Assembly: GCF_041206865.1 (NCBI RefSeq)
Contig: NZ_JBGEDP010000001.1
Location: 3,658,001 to 3,722,000 of the forward strand
Length of the DNA: 64,000 bases
Source: Mycobacterium sp. HUMS_12744610
GTDB lineage: Bacteria; Actinomycetota; Actinomycetes; Mycobacteriales; Mycobacteriaceae
Reading direction: 5' to 3'
Below the pieces are notes generated by a model that saw only the letters and a program-made list of their open reading frames with translations, was not told the DNA's origin and did no database searches. Position 1 is the first letter of the stretch, and the number at the start of each line of letters is the position of its first letter. The position numbers were made by a program, and so were the translations under genes. Positions 37,815-48,013 of the stretch are shown piece after piece.

Positions 37815-40800
37815 GTGTCAAGCCGTACTGGTTCTCATGATGCGGCGAAACCCGGGGGGCTGTTCGACCACCTAGGCGATTTCGTCATACGGCGACCGCT
37901 CGTGGTCATCGCCGGCTGGATCATGTTCGCCGGCGCCCTGGCGCTGATATTTCCCCCGCTTCCGGTACAGGCAGCCAAGCAGGAGCAAAAGCCCCTGCCG
38001 GACGACGCCCCGACCGTGATCGTGGGCCACGAGATGCAAAAGGCCTTCCACGAGATCGGCGGGGGCTCCGAAGCGCTGATCATCTTAGTCGACGAGAGGG
38101 GCCTGACACCCGCCGACGAGGACACCTACCGCAAACTCATCGACACGCTACAGCAGGACGAGCAGGACAAGCAGGCCAAGGTAGCCGTCCAGGACGTCCT
38201 GAAAGTGCCGGAGATGCGCGAGCTCCTGGCCAGCAAGGACGGCAAGGCCATCAACCTGCCGGTCAGCTTCCCCGGTGAGGCCATGGCGCCCGCGACGCTG
38301 GCGGCGTATCGCCACGTCAAGGAGATAGCCCAGCAGGTCACGAAGGGCACCACGCTCACCGCCTACCTCAGCGGGCCGCTCGCGAGCATCGCCGACATCA
38401 CCGCGATGACCGAAGAGGACGCGCACTTCATCGAGATCTCGACGGTGATCTGCGTGCTGGTCATCTTGTTCGTCATCTATCGCAACGTGGTCACCATGTT
38501 GGTGCCGTTGGCCAACATCGGTGCATCTATCGGGACCACCCAGGGCGTGTTGTCCGGGCTCGTCGGCGCGGGCCTGCCGTTCAACCTGGAAAGCATGATC
38601 CTGATGAGCGCGGTCATGCTCGGTGCGGGAACGGACTACGCGGTCTTTCTGATCAGCCGCTATCACGACTATGTGCGGCACGGCCAGACGTCGGACGAAG
38701 CGGTCAAGAACGCGTTGATGTCGATCGGGAAGGTCATCGCCGCGTCGGCGGCCACGGTCGCAGTCACCTTCCTCGCGATGGTCTTCACCAAGCTGCAGGT
38801 GTTCTCGGCCGTCGGCCCGGCGATCTCCATCGCGATCGTCATCGCGTTGTGCTCCGCGGTGACGCTGATGCCGGCCCTGCTCGTCCTGGCGGGACGCCGC
38901 GGCTGGATCAAGCCCCGCCGCGAGTTGACCACCCGCATGTGGCGGATCACCGGAACGCGGGTGGTGCGCCGGCCGCGAATCCATCTGGTGGGCAGCCTGG
39001 TGGTGCTCGTCGCCCTGGCCAGTTGCACGAGCGTGATGCGCTTCAACTACGACGACCTCAAGACGATGCCGGCCTCCGTCGACAGCTCCAAGGGCTACGC
39101 GGCGATGAACCGCCATTTTCCGATGAACGCCATGACCCCGATGATGTTGTTCGTCCAGTCCTCCCACGACCTGCGCACCCCGACCGCCCTGGCCGACCTC
39201 GAGCAGGTCGCCAACCGGGTGAGCCAACTGCCCAACGTCACCATGGTGCGGGGCCTGACGAGGCCCAATGGTGAACGGCTGGAACAGATGAAGCTGTCCT
39301 GGCAGGCCGGCGAAGTCGGCGGCAAGCTCGACGAGGCATCCGGCCAGATCGCCAACCACGGCGACGACCTCGACAAGCTGGTCAACGGCTCCAACCAGCT
39401 GGCCGATGCCCTGGCTCAGCTTCGGGACCAGGTCACCGGCACCGTTTCGAGTCTCAGCGGAGTGGTCGGGACGCTGACGTCCATGGAGCAGATGCTGGGC
39501 GGTGACAAGGCCATCGCCGCGCTCGACCAGGGGTCCACCTACACCGGGCAGATGAAATCACTCGGCGACAACCTCGGCGCGTCCACCGCGCACGCCGAGA
39601 ACACGGCCCAGTGGGCCGGCCCGATGCTGGCGGCGCTCAACGACAGCCCGGAATGCAATGCCGACCCCGGCTGCGTGCAGTCGCGCGCGGGGTTGGCGGC
39701 CCTGGTCGCGGCCGACAACGACGGCACCCTGAACTCGCTGAAGATCATGTCCCGCAATCTGCAGTCGGCCCAGAAGGCGGCGACGATCGGCCAGACGCTG
39801 GACACCGTGCAGCAGACGCTGATGCAGGCATCCAGTGCCATGAAGACGATCAAGGGCCTGCAGGCCACGATGGCGCAGGCGCAACAGGGCTCCAACATGC
39901 TGGCCGACGGCAGCCGGGCGATCGCCGGCGGTGTGAAGGCGTTGGTCGAGCAGACCAGGAAGCTGGGCACCGGCCTCAACGAGGCGTCGCAATTCCTGCT
40001 GAACATGAAGCAGGACGCCGACACGCCGTCGATGGCCGGGTTCAACCTGCCCCCCCAGATCACGACCAGGGACGAGTTCAAAAAGGGCGCCCAGATATTC
40101 CTCTCGCCGGACGGTCACGCGGCCCGCTATTTCATCCAGAGTGCGCTGAACCCGTTCACCACCGAGGCGATGGATCAGGTCAACACGATCGAGAAGGCGG
40201 CCCGCTCCGCCCTGCCGAACACCGAGCTGGCCGATGCCAAGGTGTCGGTGGTCGGAGTTCCGACCGGGCTCAGGGACACTCGTGACTACTACAACCACGA
40301 CATCAACTTCATCGTCATCGCGACGATCCTCATCGTGTTCCTGATTCTGGTCGGTCTGCTGCGGGCCATCGTCGCGCCGCTGTACCTCATCGGCTCGGTG
40401 CTGCTCTCCTACATGTCCGCGATGGGCCTCGGCGTGCTGGTGTTCCAGATATTCATGGGCCAGAACCTGCACTGGAGCCTTCCCGGCCTGTCCTTCATCC
40501 TGCTGGTCGCGATCGGCGCCGACTACAACATGCTGCTGATCTCGCGGATCCGCGACGAGTCACCGCACGGGGTGCGCGTCGGGGTCATCCGCACCGTGGG
40601 CTCGACCGGTGGCGTGATCACCTCGGCGGGGCTGATTTTCGCCGCCTCCATGTTCGGCTTGATGAGCGCCAGCATCTACACGATGCTCGAGGCCGGCTTC
40701 ATCCTCGGCATGGGGATTCTGATCGACACGTTCGTGGTGCGCACCATCACGGTGCCGGCGCTGGCCGCGATGATCGGCCAGAAGAACTGGTGGCCGTCGA

Positions 40801-41309
40801 ACCTCGGAAAGACTCCCGCGCAGGTGGTCGCGGCGTACGAGACCAAGCAGCGCCAGCTGGAGCAGATTTCCGAACAACTGGTCCGGATGAAGGTCATTCC
40901 CAGCCCCAGAACCCACGTCCCGGCGCCTGCGCCGCAGGCAAATGGTCATGCACCGGGGGCGCACAAGGCGTCCAAGGGCGATCGATCGACCGCGCATGTC
41001 CCCAACCACGCACTCCCCCTGTTCGACCTCAGCGGCATGTCCACGCAACTGACCGATGAACTGGTCGAACCGACACGTGATGCGGTGTCCGCCAACGGCC
41101 GCCGCAACGGCAACCACAAGCGCAGAGTCGACCGCTATCTGGGCCACTCGTTGCCGCTGTTCGGCCCGGACGTCCTGTCGCACGCGCTCGTCAGCGTGGG
41201 AACGAACGGGCATGCCAACGGGAGCAACGGGAAACACCGCACGGCCGATGCCGAGCAGGCAGGCGACCAGGACGAGTCGCTCCCGCTGTTCGGCCCCGAC
41301 GGACGGTGA
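37815..41309 (+). CDS. MmpL-family lipid transporter (MmpL8/10/12-like)
   Basis: 1164 residues, RND superfamily, inner membrane. The N-terminal helix (VVIAGWIMFAGALALIF) is followed by a large periplasmic loop and two blocks of membrane helices. Proton-relay motifs are GAGTDYAVFLISRYHDY in the first half and IGADYNMLLISRIRDES in the second. The second loop has a long coiled-coil-like helical region (QIANHGDDLDKLVNGSNQ...), typical of long MmpLs. The ~150-residue cytoplasmic tail carries three copies of a short motif: ALPLFDLSG (~1066), SLPLFGPD (~1112) and SLPLFGPD (~1155). Expected cargo is the pks5-derived glycolipid. It converges on fadD with seven bases between stops. Confidence 0.92.
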   Translation: MSSRTGSHDAAKPGGLFDHLGDFVIRRPLVVIAGWIMFAGALALIFPPLPVQAAKQEQKPLPDDAPTVIVGHEMQKAFHEIGGGSEALIILVDERGLTPADEDTYRKLIDTLQQDEQDKQAKVAVQDVLKVPEMRELLASKDGKAINLPVSFPGEAMAPATLAAYRHVKEIAQQVTKGTTLTAYLSGPLASIADITAMTEEDAHFIEISTVICVLVILFVIYRNVVTMLVPLANIGASIGTTQGVLSGLVGAGLPFNLESMILMSAVMLGAGTDYAVFLISRYHDYVRHGQTSDEAVKNALMSIGKVIAASAATVAVTFLAMVFTKLQVFSAVGPAISIAIVIALCSAVTLMPALLVLAGRRGWIKPRRELTTRMWRITGTRVVRRPRIHLVGSLVVLVALASCTSVMRFNYDDLKTMPASVDSSKGYAAMNRHFPMNAMTPMMLFVQSSHDLRTPTALADLEQVANRVSQLPNVTMVRGLTRPNGERLEQMKLSWQAGEVGGKLDEASGQIANHGDDLDKLVNGSNQLADALAQLRDQVTGTVSSLSGVVGTLTSMEQMLGGDKAIAALDQGSTYTGQMKSLGDNLGASTAHAENTAQWAGPMLAALNDSPECNADPGCVQSRAGLAALVAADNDGTLNSLKIMSRNLQSAQKAATIGQTLDTVQQTLMQASSAMKTIKGLQATMAQAQQGSNMLADGSRAIAGGVKALVEQTRKLGTGLNEASQFLLNMKQDADTPSMAGFNLPPQITTRDEFKKGAQIFLSPDGHAARYFIQSALNPFTTEAMDQVNTIEKAARSALPNTELADAKVSVVGVPTGLRDTRDYYNHDINFIVIATILIVFLILVGLLRAIVAPLYLIGSVLLSYMSAMGLGVLVFQIFMGQNLHWSLPGLSFILLVAIGADYNMLLISRIRDESPHGVRVGVIRTVGSTGGVITSAGLIFAASMFGLMSASIYTMLEAGFILGMGILIDTFVVRTITVPALAAMIGQKNWWPSNLGKTPAQVVAAYETKQRQLEQISEQLVRMKVIPSPRTHVPAPAPQANGHAPGAHKASKGDRSTAHVPNHALPLFDLSGMSTQLTDELVEPTRDAVSANGRRNGNHKRRVDRYLGHSLPLFGPDVLSHALVSVGTNGHANGSNGKHRTADAEQAGDQDESLPLFGPDGR

Positions 41310-41316
41310 CGAAGGA

Positions 41317-43071
41317 CTAGGCGTCTAGCCTGGTGAACTCGTCCTGCCGGTAGAGCTCGACGCACTGCGAGCGCCTGATCTTGCCGCTCGTGGTGATGGG
41401 GATCGCGCCGGGCGAGACGAGCACAAGATCGGCTACCCGCAGCCCGTGAGACTTCGAAATCGCCGAAGTGACTTCACGTTTGACCACGCGGAGCCTGTCC
41501 GTCGCCTCTTCGTCGGACTCGCCCTTCTTCTTGAGTTCGATGATGGCGACCAGCTTTTCGACGCCCTTGTCCGGGATGGCGATCGCCGCGCAGCGCCCGG
41601 GCGTGACCTCCTGGATGGTGGCCTCGATGTCGTCGGGAGAGTGGTTGCGCCCGTAGACGATCAGCAGGTCCTTGATGCGGCCGACGATGAACAGCTCGCC
41701 GTCGGAGAAGAAACCCGAGTCCCCGGTGCGCAGCCACGGGCCCTCGGGGGTGCCTTCGGAGGGGTTCTTGATGCGGGCCCCGAACGTGGCGGCGGTATCT
41801 TCGGGTTTGCGCCAGTAGCCCGAAGCCACGTTGCCGCCGTGCACCCAGATCTCGCCGACTGTTCCGTCGGGGCATTCGTGGCAGGTCTCGGGGTCGACGG
41901 CGCGGACCAGCATCGATTTCGGGACACCGTAGCTGATCAGCGGTGTGCCGCTTCCGGTTGCGCAGCGCTGCGCTTGGCCGGCGGGCAGCTTCTCGGAGTC
42001 GAAGTGCACGGTTTCGGGGGGATCGCCCACGTTCCGGGTCGCGATGTACACGGTGGCCTCGGCCATGCCGTAGGACGGCCGCAGGGCCGCGGGATTCAGA
42101 TTGAACGGGGCGAACCGGTCAGCGAATTGCTTGAGTGTTTTCGGCTGCACGCGTTCGCTGCCGTTTTGGATGGTGTGGACGCCCCCGAGGTCAATCCCGG
42201 CCATGTCCGCGTCAGATGTCTTGCGCGCGGCCACCTCGAACGCGAAGTTCGGCCCTCCCGAAAATGTGGGGCCGTCGCCGGCCATCAGGTGCAACCACCG
42301 GGCGGGTCGCTGCAGGAATGCAACCGGGCTGGTGAGCACGCTGGGCGCCCCCACCAGAATCGGCATGACTATTCCCAGCAGCAGCCCCAGGTCGTGGTAG
42401 AACGGCAGCCACGACACCGCGGTGAGCCCCGGTGGGGCCACTCCCCCGTCGAGAGCGAAATAGTCGGCCATGATCTGCTCGAAGTTGGTGAAGACGTTCT
42501 TGTTGGAGACCGTCACCCCGGCCGGTGTGCGGGTGGAACCCGACGTGTACTGCAGGTAGGCGGTTTCGGAGTGTTCGGCGGGGGCGCGGCGCGATCCGGG
42601 CCGCGGACCGCTCGGCCGCGAATCCAGGTCCAGCCGGTCGACTTCGACGATCGAGGGCGCCGATCCGCCCTCCTGCGCCCGGGCGTACGGGCTGACGTGG
42701 TCGACGACGCCCGAGGTGGTCAAAAGGACGGTGGGGGTGGTGTCGGCCAGCACCGACGTGGTGCGCTCGTCGTGGGGGCCGCCGTAGGGCACCGACAACG
42801 GGACCGCTATGAGCCCGGCCTGCAGCGCGCCGAGAAAGCTGATGAGGTAGTCGGGGCTCTGCGGGGCCAGGATCACGGCCCGATCACCCTTGGACCCGTG
42901 ATCGAGCAACTGGGCGGCGAGATTGGATACCCGCCGATAAAGCTGCGACCACGTCAGCGGTATCGCGACGCCGTCCCAATCCTGGTCGTAATCGAGAAAC
43001 GTGAACGCCGTGTCATTGGGCTGCAGGCTCGCACGTTCGCGCAGCACCGCGGGGATGGAGGACTGGACCAC
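41317..43071 (-). CDS. long-chain fatty-acyl-AMP ligase (FAAL, FadD23/FadD24-like)
   Basis: 584 residues. Activates a fatty acid as acyl-adenylate and loads it on the Pks. ATP motif [15 protein letters not shown], then [50 protein letters not shown] and the hinge [20 protein letters not shown]. The lengths and [24 protein letters not shown] patterns are those of FAALs rather than acyl-CoA ligases. SL-1, TPP and LOS loci each have one FAAL next to their Pks and MmpL. A residue change TSGSTRTP for TSGSTGxP is common in this group. Confidence 0.92.
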   Translation of the reverse strand: MVQSSIPAVLRERASLQPNDTAFTFLDYDQDWDGVAIPLTWSQLYRRVSNLAAQLLDHGSKGDRAVILAPQSPDYLISFLGALQAGLIAVPLSVPYGGPHDERTTSVLADTTPTVLLTTSGVVDHVSPYARAQEGGSAPSIVEVDRLDLDSRPSGPRPGSRRAPAEHSETAYLQYTSGSTRTPAGVTVSNKNVFTNFEQIMADYFALDGGVAPPGLTAVSWLPFYHDLGLLLGIVMPILVGAPSVLTSPVAFLQRPARWLHLMAGDGPTFSGGPNFAFEVAARKTSDADMAGIDLGGVHTIQNGSERVQPKTLKQFADRFAPFNLNPAALRPSYGMAEATVYIATRNVGDPPETVHFDSEKLPAGQAQRCATGSGTPLISYGVPKSMLVRAVDPETCHECPDGTVGEIWVHGGNVASGYWRKPEDTAATFGARIKNPSEGTPEGPWLRTGDSGFFSDGELFIVGRIKDLLIVYGRNHSPDDIEATIQEVTPGRCAAIAIPDKGVEKLVAIIELKKKGESDEEATDRLRVVKREVTSAISKSHGLRVADLVLVSPGAIPITTSGKIRRSQCVELYRQDEFTRLDA

Positions 43072-43204
43072 GGGATGAGGTTACCTTCGTGACGGGCCGT
43101 TGCGGCCGAGACTGGCAAGCTGTCAGAGTACCAATATGTCGCGGCGGCGGGGCGCAATCCCGAAGCCCTGCGTATTGCGGCGCCGGTCAACTACCCTGAT
43201 CGCG

Positions 43205-44542
43205 GTGGACAACCGGCTCGCTCACATGGATCAGGCCTCGTTCCTGGGTCTGCGGGCGCTTGGCTATGGCGCGCTCGTGCAGTTCAGCTGGATCTACAAC
43301 CGCCCCGTGGATATGGACGGATTGCGGCGATTCAACCGCAACCTCGGATACGGGCTGCTGGGGCGACGTGTCGAACGGTCACCGATCCCGTTTGCGCGCG
43401 ACCGGTGGGTGATCTCCCGCGGTCCGGCCGACATCGACGTCGCCGAGACACCACGTCCGCGCTCCGAAATCAGCGCCTGGACGCATGAGCGCGCGAGGCT
43501 GCCGCTGGACCCCGAATACGGACCCAGCTGGCATCTCGGTGTGCTGCCCCTGCAGGACGGTGGCACCGCCGTCACCCTGGTGACCTCGCACACGCTCGTC
43601 GACGGGCTCGGGATCTTGCAGGCGATCGGCGATGCGGCCCACGGCCGGACTCGCTACCTGGGCTACCCCCTCCCCCGTTCCCGCACCCGCCGGCGGGCCG
43701 TGCTGGAAGACGGCAAGGCGTTCCTCGCCTCGGCGCCGGAACTGGGGCGGGCGGTGGCCGCGACGGTGCGCATCGCCCGGAAACGGCGCCACGACGTCGC
43801 CGCCTCGATCGCGTCGGCGCCCCCCTCGCCGCGGGGAACCGGCGACGACAAGCCCGTCACGGTGCCCGCCCTGACCGCCTATGTCGATCTGGCCGAGTGG
43901 GACGGCCGCGCGAAAAGCATTGGCGGCAACGGGTACACGCTCTTCGCGGCGTTCGCGGGCCGGCTCGGCGCCCGGCTCGGGCGCATCTGCGACGACGGAA
44001 CGGTCACCCTGTCGTTTCCGGTCAGCAACCGCACCGAGGACGACACCCGGGGAAACGCCCTGGTGTTCCCCGTGATCTCCGTCGACCCGGCGAACCTGGC
44101 CTCCGATCTCACCGAGGTGCGGCTCAAGTTCAAGCAGGCCTTCGCCGACCTGGCCGAAACCACCGAGGAGTTGTTGGCGCCACTGCCGCTGACGTCGCTG
44201 ACGCCGAAATGGGTGGCGCGCCGGGCGGCGGGCATGGGCCTGGGCACCGCGGACCTTCCCATCGGCTGCTCCAATGTCGGGGACACCGACCCGGTGGTGA
44301 ACCGGCCCGACGGCACCGAGGCCGACTACGCATCGGGACGACTGATCGAACCGGGCATCAGCAGGCACACCCTGGAGCGCATGGGCGGCCAATTGTTCGT
44401 GGTGTCCGGGCGCAGCTGCGGAAAACTGTGGATTTCGGTCAACGCCTATCTGCCCGGGCGCAACAACTCCCTGGACGCGCTGCGCGACGTCACGTCTCGT
44501 GCTTTCGCCGACTTCGGCTTGACCGCCGAGATTTTGCACTGA
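43205..44542 (+). CDS. HxxxDG acyltransferase of the condensation/WES superfamily
   Basis: 445 residues from GTG 43205 (MDNRLAHMDQASFLGLRALGYG); ATG 43226 is an alternative. The N-terminal N-R-L-x-x-x-D-Q-A-S-F pattern resembles wax ester synthases. The catalytic motif is HTLVDG (His129, Asp133) in TLVTSHTLVDGLGILQAI, followed by a C-terminal SFPVSNRTEDDTRGNALVFPV segment. It probably acylates the glycolipid a second time, alongside PapA. The divergent fadD lies 133 bases away. Confidence 0.8.
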   Translation: MDNRLAHMDQASFLGLRALGYGALVQFSWIYNRPVDMDGLRRFNRNLGYGLLGRRVERSPIPFARDRWVISRGPADIDVAETPRPRSEISAWTHERARLPLDPEYGPSWHLGVLPLQDGGTAVTLVTSHTLVDGLGILQAIGDAAHGRTRYLGYPLPRSRTRRRAVLEDGKAFLASAPELGRAVAATVRIARKRRHDVAASIASAPPSPRGTGDDKPVTVPALTAYVDLAEWDGRAKSIGGNGYTLFAAFAGRLGARLGRICDDGTVTLSFPVSNRTEDDTRGNALVFPVISVDPANLASDLTEVRLKFKQAFADLAETTEELLAPLPLTSLTPKWVARRAAGMGLGTADLPIGCSNVGDTDPVVNRPDGTEADYASGRLIEPGISRHTLERMGGQLFVVSGRSCGKLWISVNAYLPGRNNSLDALRDVTSRAFADFGLTAEILH

Positions 44543-44559
44543 ACGCGCGGCGACGGCCG

Positions 44560-45339
44560 TCAGTCCGTCAGCTGGCGGCTCGCGTTGTCCAGCGGAATCG
44601 GCTTGTGCCACTTGCGGTCATGCGCGGCACCGATCTGCCGCATGATCGCAAGCGCGGCGCCCAGGCCGTGCAGCCGGCGCAATCCTTGCAGCATCGCCAC
44701 ATTGGCGCCCAGCTCATAGCGCCAGCTGCCATAGTGGCCGTTGGCCGTCCTGCGGCCGAAGTGGTTGATGTAGGCCATCTCGGTGGTGTAAATCCCGAAT
44801 CCGGCGCGTCGCGCGCGTAATGCGAGGTCCAGGTCGATGCCCCAGCCGTAACGCTTGAAGTTGGTCAGGTCCAGCCCGCCCGCGCGTTGCCAGCATTCGC
44901 GGGAGATCATCAGCGCCGTGCCCTCCACGGCGGGCACCACCCGGTACTGCGGCCGGGGGCGATAGTCGGCGGCGTGCGGTTCGCTGCTTTCGACCGCGTA
45001 GGGAAAGCCGTGATCGATCATGGGCCCGACGATTCCCGCGTCGGGGGGCAGGCGCGAGTCCAGAAAGGCACCGACGAACCCCTTGGAGAGCCGGGTGTCG
45101 TTGTTCAGTGTCATCGCGTGGGTGTAGCCCTCGGTGAACGCGATGCGGAACCCGTGTTCGCTGCCGCCGGCCCAACCGAGGTTCGTGCCCGGGGTGGAGA
45201 CCCGCTCGCTGCCGATCCGGGGATAGTCGCCCCGGTTGTCCACGATCAGGTAGTCGGCGCCCTCGCGCTCCAGATCGCCCACCAGGGCATGGGTGTACTC
45301 GTGCTGCCCGAACACCGGGACCGTAATCAGGAGCGACAC
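44560..45339 (-). CDS. GT2 glycosyltransferase, WbbL/rhamnosyltransferase-like
   Basis: 259 residues from GTG 45339 (VSLLITVPVFGQHEYTH), close to WbbL2 (Rv1525, 261 residues). GT-A fold with LIVDNRGDYP, NLGWAGGSEHGFRIAF, the donor/metal motif MTLNNDTRLS, EGTALMISRECWQRAGGLD and WGIDLDLALRARRAGF. This is the rhamnosyltransferase style of dTDP-rhamnose enzymes. Transfers a sugar to the lipid of this locus by inference. It converges on the acyltransferase gene. Confidence 0.88.
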   Translation of the reverse strand: MSLLITVPVFGQHEYTHALVGDLEREGADYLIVDNRGDYPRIGSERVSTPGTNLGWAGGSEHGFRIAFTEGYTHAMTLNNDTRLSKGFVGAFLDSRLPPDAGIVGPMIDHGFPYAVESSEPHAADYRPRPQYRVVPAVEGTALMISRECWQRAGGLDLTNFKRYGWGIDLDLALRARRAGFGIYTTEMAYINHFGRRTANGHYGSWRYELGANVAMLQGLRRLHGLGAALAIMRQIGAAHDRKWHKPIPLDNASRQLTD

Positions 45340-45394
45340 GAGCCAACCGTACCGCGGGGGCGGATGTGCCAAGACTGTTTACAGGTGAACCTGG

Positions 45395-46444
45395 TCAGCT
45401 TCGTCTACTCGCGGGCAACATCGCTGCCGGCCTTGACAGGTCATCGCGCAGCCGCCGGGCATGCGCGAACTCCCGATAGGGTGCTCGAGCAAGGATCTTC
45501 AGGCGTGACCACCGCTGGGGTCCGAAGAGCGTGACTTCGCCTACGGCCACCAGCCATGCTGGTGGCCACAACACCGCCGACATGACGCGAACGCCGGCGG
45601 GCGATGCCGGGTCCACGATCAGCCAGGTGAGAATGCGTAGGTGGTCTAGCCACCAACGCCGGGTTGTGACGTTGCGCGTCGTCTCGGTGCCACCGCTGTG
45701 GCTGCGCACCGACAACTCGCGTGGGACGAAACAAACCGCCGATCGCAGCATCAAGCGGTACCAGAAATCCAAATCGACGAGTTGGAAAATATCGTCACGA
45801 AGTCCCCCGACCTCCAGGGCCAATTCGCGGCGAAACATCACGCATGTCGGTTCGCCGATCCAATTCCCTTTGCCACCTTGCAGCAACATTTGCGTGACCA
45901 GCGACGGTCCGTCGTTGTATTCGCGAAGCCCCCAGAATCGGGTGTGCTGCCTACCGCATCGCCGCAGCCATCTGAGGTCTTCTGTCTTCACGTGCCTGGG
46001 CGCGAAAGCCAGCCCAACAGTCGGATCGTCGAACCGTGTGGATAACATCTGCAAAGCTCCCGGAAGTAACCAGTCGTCGCCGTGGACGAACTGGATGCAC
46101 GTACCGCGTGCGTTTTCCAAGCAGTTGTTGTGGTTGCGGTTGAGCCCGGCGCGCGATTCGTTGCGGATCAGTCGATCTCCCGGCCTGAGCAGGCGCGCGG
46201 CGATCGCGGCACCATCGTCAGATGAATTGTCGTCAACGACGACTATCTCGAAGTCGACGCCGTCCTGGTCAAGGATGCTCCGCAGACAACGTTCGATCGT
46301 CGCGCCGTTGTTGTACATGGGTACACATACCGAGACGTGCGGAGTCCTGGTCGCTTCGTCACGATAGTCGGCGTCTACCGACACCACGGCTGTCGCATCA
46401 GTCGGGAGCGAAACCACCTTCGCCGCCCCTGGTCGGTCAGCCAC
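45395..46444 (-). CDS. GT2 glycosyltransferase
   Basis: About 349 residues; GTG 46444 is chosen to avoid overlap with the upstream gap gene, and GTG 46417 is also possible. GT-A fold: [61 protein letters not shown]. An acidic HGDDW is the donor metal site, and [12 protein letters not shown] the family's second acidic region. Sugar unknown. It follows gap copy 2 and precedes the WbbL-like gene on the same strand, so a three-gene minus-strand operon is likely. Confidence 0.85.
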   Translation of the reverse strand: MADRPGAAKVVSLPTDATAVVSVDADYRDEATRTPHVSVCVPMYNNGATIERCLRSILDQDGVDFEIVVVDDNSSDDGAAIAARLLRPGDRLIRNESRAGLNRNHNNCLENARGTCIQFVHGDDWLLPGALQMLSTRFDDPTVGLAFAPRHVKTEDLRWLRRCGRQHTRFWGLREYNDGPSLVTQMLLQGGKGNWIGEPTCVMFRRELALEVGGLRDDIFQLVDLDFWYRLMLRSAVCFVPRELSVRSHSGGTETTRNVTTRRWWLDHLRILTWLIVDPASPAGVRVMSAVLWPPAWLVAVGEVTLFGPQRWSRLKILARAPYREFAHARRLRDDLSRPAAMLPASRRS

Positions 46445-46494
46445 TGCAGCCTTAGCGGATGCCAGCTGGTCGAGTGCACTTCGCAGAGCCCACC

Positions 46495-47262
46495 TCAGAG
46501 ACTGCCTATGCCCTGGAACATTAACGCCACTCCACTGACGCCCAGCGCCGTTTGGGAAATCCGGGCACGGTGAACGTGTAGCCAATTCTGCACACGCAGC
46601 ATGACCGCTTGAGTTTTGTCGGGCTCCACCAGATAGCAGACCAGTGGAATCTCGATGACCGCAAGAACCATCACGGTGTACACGAGGAATGCGCTGAACT
46701 GCGTGCCGATGGCAGCGCCCGAAGCCATGATGATGGTCAGCAGGATCAAGGTCTCCACCGGCGGCGTCGCCGACCCGAGACCAACCACGAACGCCGGCCA
46801 GAAAAATCCCCGGTTCAGGATGTTCTGGTTGAGAGTTCCGAGCTTGGCGAACAATCGCAGGAAGCGCGGCTGCGCCGCGCCCCCGGACCCATCGCTGTGG
46901 CCACAGACCGCTGCGACAGGCCGTAGCATTCGCGCCCGCTCACGTGCCAAGAGGACCACTAGGGACACCAGCGCAATCGCGCCGAGAGTGATCTTGAGAT
47001 GCCCACCTTCGAAGAAGGCGATCGAGGATCGCACGTCTGCGACCACGGCCGCCGCACTCCGCAAAGCTGCCATCGCGGTGTCGCGCATGACAACCAGCAC
47101 AGCCATTCCGATGCCGATGCCCGCGATCATGCCGCCCATCCAGAAAGCGAAGAGGTTGAGCATGGGGCGCTTCCGCGACAACACGACGGCGACGAGCCCC
47201 AACCGCAGCGGGTCGAGCGCCATCCCAAAGCCCAGAAATAGCACGCTGTTCCACAACATCAC
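46495..47262 (-). CDS. Gap/Sap-family lipid-addressing membrane protein, copy 2
   Basis: 255 residues. Same six-helix layout as copy 1, with shared signatures [62 protein letters not shown] and [20 protein letters not shown] 47262 or ATG 47259 starts. It heads the minus-strand operon with two glycosyltransferases. Two diverged Gap paralogues in one locus suggest that each serves a different lipid form or that one pairs with a distant transporter. Confidence 0.87.
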   Translation of the reverse strand: MMLWNSVLFLGFGMALDPLRLGLVAVVLSRKRPMLNLFAFWMGGMIAGIGIGMAVLVVMRDTAMAALRSAAAVVADVRSSIAFFEGGHLKITLGAIALVSLVVLLARERARMLRPVAAVCGHSDGSGGAAQPRFLRLFAKLGTLNQNILNRGFFWPAFVVGLGSATPPVETLILLTIIMASGAAIGTQFSAFLVYTVMVLAVIEIPLVCYLVEPDKTQAVMLRVQNWLHVHRARISQTALGVSGVALMFQGIGSL

Positions 47263-48013
47263 CTGGGACGCTACTATGGTCCGATCTGTCCCGCGACGTT
47301 ACTGCGAAATTTCTGCCGACGGGCTTCCTGAGCAGCCAAGACACGCCGGATTCTCGTGTTGCGTTTGTCGGCATAAGGGACCTGTCCAGCGGCCGTCGGG
47401 ACGACGAAGTACGACGGGCGATCGAGGAGCAGCGCTGCATCCCCCGTGTGCTGTAATAGGGCATCTGAGGCGACGAAGCCGGCATGATCCTAGGCAAAGA
47501 CGAGCTTCCTTGACTCGCCCGAGATGGGGGCTCGTTGGTGAGACGGAGTTAAATGTTGGGTCTTGCTAACAAAGTCCTGCGCAGGCTGCGCCCCGCACGC
47601 AGCGAACAGCAGAACCATGCGGCCGCCCGGCCGCACGCTCTCATCGCCACCGCAGCCACCCACGCTGCCGGACGAAACGTCCATAAGCTGCCCGGACGAC
47701 GCCGAAAAGCGCTCGGCCGCGTGCGGGACACGCTGACAGATTCCAGCGAAGCCAGCCAGGAATCTGGCTGCCGGATCGGATCTGCGCAGCGAACTCGACC
47801 CAAGGCTGAATGCGGGTGGCCGCCCGAGTACGGCGACCACTTACGCGACTCGCCATCGCTTCCCCTGAAGCCGCACTCTGCAGCAAACTTTTTGCTAAGG
47901 TCTACCTGCCCGCCCGCCAGGAAGAATGTCTGCTCGCAAATCGTTACGCTTCCGTCATGTGACGGCATCGCCGAAGGCGACGGCACATCACGCGTCTTAG
48001 CCACCGGACGAAA
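47263..48013. other. 750-base gap with a possible coding remnant
   Basis: No firm gene. A plus-strand frame from ATG 47553 begins MLGLANKVLRRLRPARSEQQ, which looks like the amphipathic start of a real protein. It then becomes low-information and runs into the next glycosyltransferase gene region, so a truncated gene is likelier than an active one. The start of gap copy 2 requires a leftward promoter near 47270-47350. Confidence 0.35.

Noticed and set aside
46037..46045. TGTGGATAA, a perfect DnaA-box complement
   Set aside because: Single site inside a glycosyltransferase coding sequence; expected by chance in a genome of this size.
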